This document shows, in pieces, positions 1-5,557 of a DNA stretch of 7,636 bases (positions are counted from its first letter, which is position 1; each line of letters starts with the position of its first letter). The notes under the pieces were generated by a model. It saw nothing but the letters and a program-made list of their open reading frames with translations, ran no database searches and was not told the origin of the DNA. Location: positions 1 through 7,636 of the forward strand of contig JAITNE010000175.1 of NCBI GenBank assembly GCA_031290635.1, read 5' to 3'. Source of the stretch: Tannerella sp. (GTDB lineage: Bacteria > Bacteroidota > Bacteroidia > Bacteroidales > Tannerellaceae). The position numbers and the translations under genes were made by a program.

Positions 1-1152
1 GCGGGTAAAGTCGCCCGAGCCGCCGATACCGTTCATCATCTTAGTGCCAAGCACGTGAGTAGAGTTGATATTGCCGAAAATATCCGCTTCGAGGGCGGTG
101 TTGATGGTTATCAGACCCAGACGGCGGGCTATTTCGGGGTTATTTGAAATCTCCTGCGGACGCAGCAGAATCTTGTCCTTAAAGAATGCCAGATTTGAAT
201 AAATCCCCTTCAAAACTTCGGTGCTGACGCTCAGTGAGCAGCCGCTCGCAAAACCGACGCGCCCCTCATTCATCAGTTTGATAACCGCATCCTGAATAAC
301 TTCAGTATAGACTTTGAACGCCGGAATAGCCGCATTCGCGCCCATAGCGCCAAGCACGGCGTTAGCTACATTACCCACGCCGCTCTGCACAGGCAGAAAT
401 GACGTCGGAATACGTCCGTTTTTCATCTCGCTGACAAGAAAATCCGAAACATTCTTTCCTATAGCCAGCGTAACATCGTCCAAAGGAGTGAAATTGCCGC
501 CGTCGTTAGGATTATTGGTCTCAACTACGCCTACAATCTTCTTTGGATCAACCTTCAGATAAGGCGTGCCGATGCGGTCGGCAGGCTGATAAACAGGTAT
601 CTCGCGGCGCAGAGGCGGGTCGGCCGGCTCGTAAATATCGTGCATACCGCGTATTTCCTTAGGATGAAACGAGTTCAACTCGATGATAATCCTGTCGGCC
701 AAACGGCATACAGTCGGTATGATGCCAACGCCTTCGGTAAGGATAATCTCGCCCTCATCGGTAATGTCGGCAGCCTCTACGATTGCTGCATCGACCTTGC
801 CCAGAAACCCGTAACGCAAGTCTTGCGCCAACTCCGAGAGGTGCATGTCGAAATAATGCGTACCACCGCTGTTGATAAGGTTTCGCAGGTCTTTGTTCGA
901 CTGATATGGAGTGCGAAACTTGACCGCTTTAGCCCTCGCCAGAGCGCCGTCGAGACGGTCGCCGGTAGATGCTCCGGTAAACATGCCGATACTGAACGGT
1001 CTGCCGTTCCGATGCTCTTCTTCCGCCCTTTTGGCTACAGCCTCGGGCACAACTTTGGGACAGCCGGCGGGAGTAAATCCGCTGAAACCGACGTTGTCGC
1101 CATCCTTCACAAATGATGCGGCTTCTTCAGCCGTAATTCTCTTTAATGCCAT
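1..1152 (-). CDS. Acetyl-CoA hydrolase/succinate CoA-transferase (Cat1 family), N-terminal part
   Basis: This enzyme moves coenzyme A between acyl groups, for example succinate with acetate or propionate, in the cytoplasmic fermentation pathways of Bacteroidales. I translated it from the reverse strand: ATG is the complement of 1152-1150, and 384 codons are open to the window edge. The family is usually about 500 residues, so roughly the last quarter lies outside. The start MALKRITAEEAASFVKDGDNV leads into the family's N-terminal CoA-transferase domain. The stretch ending in Y282-T283-E284-V-I-Q-D holds the expected catalytic glutamate that forms the glutamyl-CoA thioester. The GIGGSGDF motif at 375-382 is the oxyanion/CoA-binding loop typical of AarC-like enzymes. 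Nothing is broken in the visible part. It is transcribed divergently from ftsY. Substrate preference (acetate, propionate or succinate) cannot be read from sequence, so I give no symbol; E. coli ScpC and Acetobacter AarC are family relatives. Confidence 0.93.
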   Translation of the reverse strand, partial: MALKRITAEEAASFVKDGDNVGFSGFTPAGCPKVVPEAVAKRAEEEHRNGRPFSIGMFTGASTGDRLDGALARAKAVKFRTPYQSNKDLRNLINSGGTHYFDMHLSELAQDLRYGFLGKVDAAIVEAADITDEGEIILTEGVGIIPTVCRLADRIIIELNSFHPKEIRGMHDIYEPADPPLRREIPVYQPADRIGTPYLKVDPKKIVGVVETNNPNDGGNFTPLDDVTLAIGKNVSDFLVSEMKNGRIPTSFLPVQSGVGNVANAVLGAMGANAAIPAFKVYTEVIQDAVIKLMNEGRVGFASGCSLSVSTEVLKGIYSNLAFFKDKILLRPQEISNNPEIARRLGLITINTALEADIFGNINSTHVLGTKMMNGIGGSGDFTR

Positions 1153-1188
1153 AATATTTATTGTTATAAAAGTTTTCAAAAACGGGCG

Positions 1189-1196
1189 CAAAGGTA
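1189..1196 (-). promoter_or_regulatory. Bacteroidota -7 box for the CoA-transferase gene
   Basis: On the minus strand this reads TACCTTTG, an exact match to the TAnnTTTG -7 element of the Bacteroidota primary sigma factor. It sits 36 nt upstream of the CoA-transferase ATG, which would give a leader of about 30 nt. I see no clear TTTG -33 element at the usual 19-21 nt spacing, so only half of the promoter is supported. The location between two divergent gene starts favours it being real. Confidence 0.6.
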
Positions 1197-1217
1197 GCGA
1201 AAAATAATTATAATGAT

Positions 1218-1225
1218 TATCTTTG
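1218..1225 (+). promoter_or_regulatory. Bacteroidota -7 box for ftsY-rimO
   Basis: The plus strand reads TATCTTTG, an exact TAnnTTTG match, 45 nt upstream of the ftsY ATG. No TTTG is found at the expected -33 distance; the region upstream is instead very AT-rich (aaaataattataatgatt). The last four bases of this box are the first bases of the 12-bp tandem repeat, so the repeat would cover the transcription start. Confidence 0.55.
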
Positions 1226-1245
1226 TGCGCAATTTTGTGCGCAAT
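1222..1245. repeat. Perfect 12-bp tandem repeat at the ftsY promoter
   Basis: The unit TTTGTGCGCAAT occurs twice back to back, at 1222-1233 and 1234-1245, with no mismatch. Each copy contains the 6-bp palindrome TGCGCA. The second copy creates another weak -7-like octamer (CAATTTTG, 1230-1237, one mismatch to TAnnTTTG). It could be a duplicated operator, a start-site duplication, or a neutral slippage product; no known regulator site is recognised. Confidence 0.85.
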
Positions 1246-1270
1246 TTATGACTAATTATTGAAAATAGAA

Positions 1271-2224
1271 ATGGGAATATTCGGTTTTTTTAATAGAGAA
1301 AAGAAAGAAACTCTGGATAAGGGGTTGTCGAAGACTAAAGCAAGTGTTTTCTCAAAGATTACTCATGCCGTCGTAGGTAAGAGTAAGGTTGATGACGACG
1401 TGCTCGACGAGCTGGAAGATGTACTTATCTCGTCGGACGTAGGCGTTGAGACGACGTTAAAGATAATCAAACGCATAGAGAAACGCGCTACTGCCGACAA
1501 GTATGTTGGCGCCGAAGAGCTGACGCGACTGCTTCGCGAAGAGATTGCCGCGTTGCTGATGGAAAACAACTCGCAGGACGCCGAAAGTTTTTCCATCTCC
1601 GATAGCGCCGTACCTTATGTGATAATGGTCGTCGGCGTGAATGGGGTGGGGAAGACTACTACTATAGGCAAGATGGCGTATCAGTTTCAGAAGAACGGCT
1701 TCAAGGTCTATCTGGGCGCTGCCGACACGTTTCGTGCTGCGGCTGTCGAGCAGTTAGTTATCTGGGGCGAGCGGGTAGGAGCGCCGGTCATCAAGCAGAA
1801 GATGGGCGCAGACCCTGCATCGGTGGCTTTCGACACCCTCAGCTCCGCCAAAGTTAACGGCGCAGACGTCGTTATTATAGATACTGCCGGGCGTTTGCAC
1901 AACAAGGTAAACTTGATGAACGAGCTGACGAAAATCAAAAATGTGATGCAGAAAGTCATACCCGACGCTCCTCACGAAGTCCTGTTAGTGCTCGATGGCT
2001 CGACAGGTCAGAACGCCTTCGAGCAAGCCAAGCAGTTTACCGCCGCAACAGAGGTTAACGCGCTTGCAATAACCAAACTTGACGGCACAGCAAAGGGCGG
2101 CGTCGTGATAGGTATTTCCGACCAGTTTCATATTCCGGTGAAATATATCGGTCTGGGCGAGGGTTTGGACGATATTCAGGTATTCAGACGCATGGAGTTC
2201 GTCAACTCTCTTTTCGGCGAGTAA
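1271..2224 (+). CDS. ftsY: Signal recognition particle receptor FtsY
   Basis: FtsY is the membrane-associated SRP receptor: its GTPase pairs with that of Ffh to hand ribosome-nascent chains to the Sec translocon. From ATG 1271 it is 317 residues. An N-terminal amphipathic/basic segment (MGIFGFFNREKK) is followed by the helical N domain (about 20-105) and the NG GTPase domain. Motifs seen are the P-loop GVNGVGKTT (122-130), DTFRAAAVEQL (152-162), DTAGRLHN (204-211), TKLDGTAKGG (268-277) and the closing GLGEGLDD (294-301). An in-frame TTG at 1259 would add four residues, but MGIFGFF is the normal start of Bacteroidales FtsY, so ATG 1271 is chosen. It lacks the long acidic A domain of E. coli FtsY, as is usual for this phylum. 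rimO follows after 12 nt and is probably co-transcribed. Confidence 0.97.
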   Translation: MGIFGFFNREKKETLDKGLSKTKASVFSKITHAVVGKSKVDDDVLDELEDVLISSDVGVETTLKIIKRIEKRATADKYVGAEELTRLLREEIAALLMENNSQDAESFSISDSAVPYVIMVVGVNGVGKTTTIGKMAYQFQKNGFKVYLGAADTFRAAAVEQLVIWGERVGAPVIKQKMGADPASVAFDTLSSAKVNGADVVIIDTAGRLHNKVNLMNELTKIKNVMQKVIPDAPHEVLLVLDGSTGQNAFEQAKQFTAATEVNALAITKLDGTAKGGVVIGISDQFHIPVKYIGLGEGLDDIQVFRRMEFVNSLFGE

Positions 2225-2236
2225 GCCGGCGGAATT

Positions 2237-3583
2237 ATGAGGAAGAATAAAGTTGACATAATCACTCTGGGTTGCTCAAAGAATTTGGTTGACTCGGAGC
2301 ATCTTATAAGCCAATTCAAAGCTAACGGCTACACAGTCGCTCACGACCCCGAGAAGGTCAACGGCGAGATAGTCATAGTCAATACCTGCGGATTCATCGA
2401 AGCAGCGCAGGACGAATCATTGAAGATGATAATCGAACTCGAAGATGCGAAGCAGCATGGCCGTATAGGGCGGTTATTTGTTATGGGCTGCCTTTCGGAG
2501 CGTTTTATGGAAGAGATGAAGAACGAGTTGCCGGGAGTGGACAGGTTCTATGGCAAGTTTAATTGGCAGAATATCCTCCGAGACCTCGGCAAGTCGTATT
2601 ATTTGGATTTACCGAACGGTAGAACATTAACTACTCCCGCGCATTATGCCTACCTTAAAATATCAGAAGGATGCGACCGTCGTTGCTCCTATTGCGCTAT
2701 ACCTGTAATGACGGGCAGCCACAAGTCGCGTCCGATGGATGAAATCGTCGCTGAGGCTCGCAGTCTGGCTGTGGGCGGCATCAAGGAATTGCAACTAATA
2801 GCGCAGGATTTGACGTATTACGGTAAAGATTTGTATAGTCGCTACGCCTTGCCGGAATTAGTCGAGCGTCTGGCTGATATAGAGCGTATTGAGTGGATAC
2901 GGCTTCATTATGGCTATCCGGCGCATTTTCCTTACGATTTATTACGGGTGATACGCGAGCGCAACAATGTGTGCAAATATCTCGATATAGCTCTGCAACA
3001 TATCAGCGACACTGTCCTCAGCAAGATGCGTCGCGGTATAACTCGCGATGAGACTTATCGCCTGATAGAGCGTATCCGCAAGGAAGCGCCCGGAATCCAC
3101 CTGCGCACCACTTTTATTGTCGGTCATCCGGGCGAGACCGACGATGATTTTGCCGCCTTGACGGATTTTGTCCGCGAGATGCGTTTTGAGCGCATGGGCG
3201 CATTCGCCTACAGCCACGAAGCCGGCACCTACGCCGCAGAGCATTATACGGACGATGTCCCTCTGAAAATCAAGCAACAACGGCTTGACGAACTGATGGA
3301 TATTCAGCAAGTTATATCCTCCGAAATCAACGTCGCGAAGGTCGGAACGGTAATGAAAACGATAATCGATCGCCGCGAAGGAGATTATTACGTTGGGCGC
3401 ACCGAGTACGATTCACCCGAAATAGATCCCGAAGTATTGCTGAAAAGCGATACACAATTGCATGTAGGGCAGTTTTATGACGTTTTTATCGAGCGTGCGG
3501 ACGCCTACGAATTGTACGGCAAAACAGGGCAAAGAAAAAAAAAGAGCGTTTTATTAAAAAAAAACGGTGAAAAATTTGGTTGA
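2237..3583 (+). CDS. rimO: Ribosomal protein S12 methylthiotransferase RimO
   Basis: RimO is a radical-SAM enzyme that methylthiolates the beta carbon of a conserved aspartate of ribosomal protein uS12 in the cytoplasm. The 448-residue product has the three parts of the family. The UPF0004 domain carries cluster cysteines C13 (LGCSKN), C51 (VNTCGF) and C85 (MGCLSE). The radical-SAM core has C146, C150 and C153 (CDRRCSYC). The C-terminal TRAM domain spans about 365-430. LGCSKNLVDSE and the SEGCDRRCSYCAIP stretch point to RimO rather than MiaB. ATG 2237 lies 12 nt after ftsY. The last 18 or so residues, after YGKTG, are lysine-rich and seem to extend past the usual TRAM end. They are encoded across two A9 runs, and the final codons also carry the -33 box of the next promoter. 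Confidence 0.96.
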   Translation: MRKNKVDIITLGCSKNLVDSEHLISQFKANGYTVAHDPEKVNGEIVIVNTCGFIEAAQDESLKMIIELEDAKQHGRIGRLFVMGCLSERFMEEMKNELPGVDRFYGKFNWQNILRDLGKSYYLDLPNGRTLTTPAHYAYLKISEGCDRRCSYCAIPVMTGSHKSRPMDEIVAEARSLAVGGIKELQLIAQDLTYYGKDLYSRYALPELVERLADIERIEWIRLHYGYPAHFPYDLLRVIRERNNVCKYLDIALQHISDTVLSKMRRGITRDETYRLIERIRKEAPGIHLRTTFIVGHPGETDDDFAALTDFVREMRFERMGAFAYSHEAGTYAAEHYTDDVPLKIKQQRLDELMDIQQVISSEINVAKVGTVMKTIIDRREGDYYVGRTEYDSPEIDPEVLLKSDTQLHVGQFYDVFIERADAYELYGKTGQRKKKSVLLKKNGEKFG

Positions 3584-3593
3584 TAAAAAAAAA
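3535..3593. repeat. Three A9 tracts around the HU promoter
   Basis: Runs of exactly nine adenines occur at 3535-3543, 3556-3564 and 3585-3593. The first two are inside the rimO 3' end and the third lies between the -33 and -7 boxes. The first pair starts 21 bp apart, about two helical turns, which would favour intrinsic DNA bending upstream of the promoter. The runs are also prone to polymerase slippage and sequencing error. Confidence 0.8.
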
Positions 3594-3606
3594 CGTCGTA
3601 CCTTTG
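3575..3606 (+). promoter_or_regulatory. Promoter of the HU/HU-LysM/symporter/kinase block
   Basis: TTTG at 3575-3578 and TACCTTTG at 3599-3606 are separated by 20 nt. This matches the Bacteroidota consensus TTTG-N19-21-TAnnTTTG in both boxes and in spacing. Transcription should start near 3612-3614, leaving a leader of about 45 nt before ATG 3657. The -33 box overlaps the last sense codons of rimO (its stop is 3581-3583), so the block can be transcribed independently of ftsY-rimO. Read-through from upstream is still possible because no convincing terminator is seen. Confidence 0.85.
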
Positions 3607-3656
3607 CAGCGAAATAACGAAGCAGAATGTTCTAACTTTTTTTAATTGTATCTATA

Positions 3657-3944
3657 ATGAAAGATATTGAATTAGTAACCGCTTTATCCGAGCAAATGGA
3701 TATGTCGCCCCACGACGTTTTAAAGACCCTGTCAGCGCTTTATTCGTTGATAGGAGATTTTGTGTCCGGTAGCGGCATGGTTACGCTCAATGGCATAGGG
3801 CAGTTCGAGGCGAAGAAAAATGCTGAGAGAATCACCGCAAATCCTATTAACGGCAAGCGCTATTTGATACCGCCCAAACTTACGCCGGTCTTCAAACCGG
3901 CTGCTTCGTGGAAAACGTATTTGAAAAAATTTGATGAACAATGA
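3657..3944 (+). CDS. HU/IHF-family DNA-binding protein (small)
   Basis: This is a 95-residue nucleoid-type protein of the HU/IHF fold, which binds and bends DNA as a dimer. Residues 1-40 form the expected helical pair. VTLNGIGQF (42-50) corresponds to the canonical V-x-L-x-GFGTF strand. The beta arm ends in ANPING (61-66) with the DNA-intercalating proline at position 63, the same number as in classical HU. The IPPKLTPVFKPAASWK segment (71-86) matches the conserved saddle and last helix (F-K-P). GIGQF in place of GFGTF and the diverged helices suggest a specialised paralogue rather than the main HU. The start is set by the promoter 50 nt upstream and by the domain beginning. Its stop codon overlaps the next start (ATGA), so translation of the two genes is likely coupled. 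A heterodimer with the HU domain of the next protein is possible but unproven. Confidence 0.9.
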   Translation: MKDIELVTALSEQMDMSPHDVLKTLSALYSLIGDFVSGSGMVTLNGIGQFEAKKNAERITANPINGKRYLIPPKLTPVFKPAASWKTYLKKFDEQ

Positions 3945-5548
3945 TGAATAAACGTATATCAACAAAGCAGTTAGCCGAACTTCTGTCCGACAATACCAAC
4001 TTGGACAGAAAGGGCGCAGAGAAGTTCATAGACACTCTCTCTTCGTTTATTATAAGAGGGATTGAGCAGCAGCAGCATGTGAAAATTCTCGGCTTTGGTA
4101 CGTTCAAAGTTATCCTTGTCAAAGAGCGTGAAAGCGTTCATATACAGACAGGTGAACGCTTCACCATACCGTCTCACCATAAACTCTCATTCGTTCCCGA
4201 TACGGTTTTCAAAAATCACATCAACCGTCCATTCGCTTACTTTGAGCCTATCGAGACGATTGACGAAAGCCGTCAAACTATCAAGGTAATCGATGAAGGC
4301 GAGGTAATTGAAGCGTTGGAAATCACTGACGAGATGGTAGTTAGCGAGCAAGTTGAAATTAGCGAAGATGCCGTTAGCATTGAGATAATTACCCAAGAAG
4401 TCATCACTGAAGAACATATCGTAACACATGTCGATACGGTAGTCGTTGAGGATGAAGAAGTTGAAGCTGAAATCGAGCCTGAAACTGAAACTGAAACTGA
4501 AACTGAAGTCGAAGTCGAACCCGCAACCGAAATAGATTCCGAAATCGAAGTCGATTCCGATGAGATTATTGAAGATGAAGAGATTGATGTAGAGGAGGAA
4601 GCAGAAACAGACGACGAAGTTGAGGACGATGACACGGACGACGAAGTAGAAGAAGTTGACGATGAGGTTGTTGAAGCTGTTGAAGTAGAAGAAGTTGACG
4701 AGCTTGTTGAAGTTATTGAAACCAAGATCAAAACCGAAGCTGAAGATATTGACAAATTCATAAAGAACCCTGAATCGACGTCTGTTAGCCAGCCGATAGA
4801 AAAGCAGAACAAGAAACGAATCCCTGTGTGGGTGCAGTTTGTACTATACCCTCTGCTGTTTATGTTGGCAGTAGGGATAGGCACTTATGCATTCCTGCGC
4901 TACAACGCCGTAAACCACCAGCAAGGGAATGATATAAGCAACGTTAATACTGACGCTCAGACTTACACAGAGCCATTGCCTATAGGCTTTGTGCGGCCGG
5001 ATAGCGCCAGCCAAAGCGAGGAAGGCAGCCGGATAGACGACAATCAGGCAGCAGGCGAGGTTTCGGCCTTCGACCCTGATGAAGTTATCACCAACATACA
5101 AGTTCCAATGCCTGACGGAGATACCGAAGAAACCACCGTCAATACTGAAACTAAGGAAGAAATTGACTGGTTAGCAGCTCCATCGTCGTCGTCACAGCGT
5201 GGCCAAACGCGACGTGCCGACAGACCTAACAGTGATACGGAGCGCAGCAATTCATCTCGATCATCAACGCAAACCGACCCAAAGCCTGACGAGTCCCTGC
5301 CTGTACGTATCCGCATGACACAAGGCATGAGCCTCACCCAACTCGCACAGGAATACTATGGCGACAAGATTTTCTGGGTCTATATCTACGAACACAACAA
5401 GAGTCGTATCAAAAACTTTGAAAGCATACCCATCGGCACCGAGGTAATCCTGCCTGCAGCAAAGACTTACGGTATCAACGCCAAGAGCAAAGCATCCACC
5501 GACAAAGCTTTGCAAAGGCAACGCACGTTGATGAAACCCAAAAACTAA
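3941..5548 (+). CDS. HU domain-acidic linker-transmembrane-LysM protein
   Basis: This 535-residue protein appears to join DNA binding and cell-wall binding. Residues 1 to about 96 are an HU/IHF domain (KILGFGTF at 48-55, QTGERFTIPS at 69-78). Residues about 105-275 form a long linker rich in Glu and Asp, including an ETETETET run. KQNKKR (288-293) precedes one strong membrane helix at about 296-319. Residues 320-450 are low-complexity Ser/Thr/Asp/Glu, and about 455-507 form a LysM domain (QGMSLTQLAQEYYGD, ending IPIGTEVILP). There is no N-terminal signal peptide, and the positive charges before the helix place the N terminus in the cytoplasm and LysM in the periplasm. The arm tip lacks the Asn-Pro of HU: His67-Ile68 stand there. 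It starts with ATGATG overlapping the previous stop; ATG 3944 is an equally good start. It may tether the nucleoid to the envelope (inference). LysM usually binds GlcNAc-containing glycan, but binding is not shown here. Confidence 0.9.
   Translation: MMNKRISTKQLAELLSDNTNLDRKGAEKFIDTLSSFIIRGIEQQQHVKILGFGTFKVILVKERESVHIQTGERFTIPSHHKLSFVPDTVFKNHINRPFAYFEPIETIDESRQTIKVIDEGEVIEALEITDEMVVSEQVEISEDAVSIEIITQEVITEEHIVTHVDTVVVEDEEVEAEIEPETETETETEVEVEPATEIDSEIEVDSDEIIEDEEIDVEEEAETDDEVEDDDTDDEVEEVDDEVVEAVEVEEVDELVEVIETKIKTEAEDIDKFIKNPESTSVSQPIEKQNKKRIPVWVQFVLYPLLFMLAVGIGTYAFLRYNAVNHQQGNDISNVNTDAQTYTEPLPIGFVRPDSASQSEEGSRIDDNQAAGEVSAFDPDEVITNIQVPMPDGDTEETTVNTETKEEIDWLAAPSSSSQRGQTRRADRPNSDTERSNSSRSSTQTDPKPDESLPVRIRMTQGMSLTQLAQEYYGDKIFWVYIYEHNKSRIKNFESIPIGTEVILPAAKTYGINAKSKASTDKALQRQRTLMKPKN
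4481..4516 (+). repeat. In-frame hexanucleotide repeat in the acidic linker
   Basis: GAAACT is repeated four times perfectly (4481-4504), followed by GAAGTC twice (4505-4516). The product is ETETETET then EVEV. The 6-bp unit keeps the frame, so copy-number change would lengthen or shorten the linker by Glu-Thr pairs without disrupting the gene. Confidence 0.9.
4643..4701 (+). repeat. 20-bp direct repeat in the acidic linker
   Basis: An identical 20-bp stretch beginning GAAGTAGAAGAAG occurs at 4643-4662 and again at 4682-4701, 39 bp (13 codons) apart and in the same frame. Both copies encode EVEEVD. It is probably a past in-frame duplication of linker sequence and offers a recombination target for length change. 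Confidence 0.85.
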
Positions 5549-5557
5549 GATGTCATT

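Noticed and set aside
314..1207. Three plus-strand open frames (314-562, 640-1116, 911-1207)
   Set aside because: They lie opposite the CoA-transferase gene, whose minus-strand frame is continuous and matches a known family throughout.
1259..1270. TTG at 1259 as an alternative ftsY start
   Set aside because: It adds only four residues (MKIE) before MGIFGFF, which is the usual N terminus of Bacteroidales FtsY.
2942..3310. 122-codon minus-strand frame inside rimO
   Set aside because: It is antisense to the conserved radical-SAM core of rimO and contains no recognisable motif.
3547..3566. Possible hairpin CGTTTT...AAAACG followed by A/T-rich sequence as a rimO terminator
   Set aside because: The stem is short and almost all A-T, it lies inside the coding region, and no U-run follows in the right place. 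The A runs are better explained as part of the promoter region.
4273..4884. Open frame of 203 codons on the minus strand, very rich in Ser and Thr
   Set aside because: It is the antisense reflection of the Glu/Asp-rich linker codons of the HU-LysM gene, with no recognisable domain or start context.
5503..5512. 10-bp palindrome CAAAGCTTTG near the end of the HU-LysM gene
   Set aside because: It is inside coding sequence, is not followed by a T-run, and has no TAnnTTTG element, so it is likely a chance palindrome.
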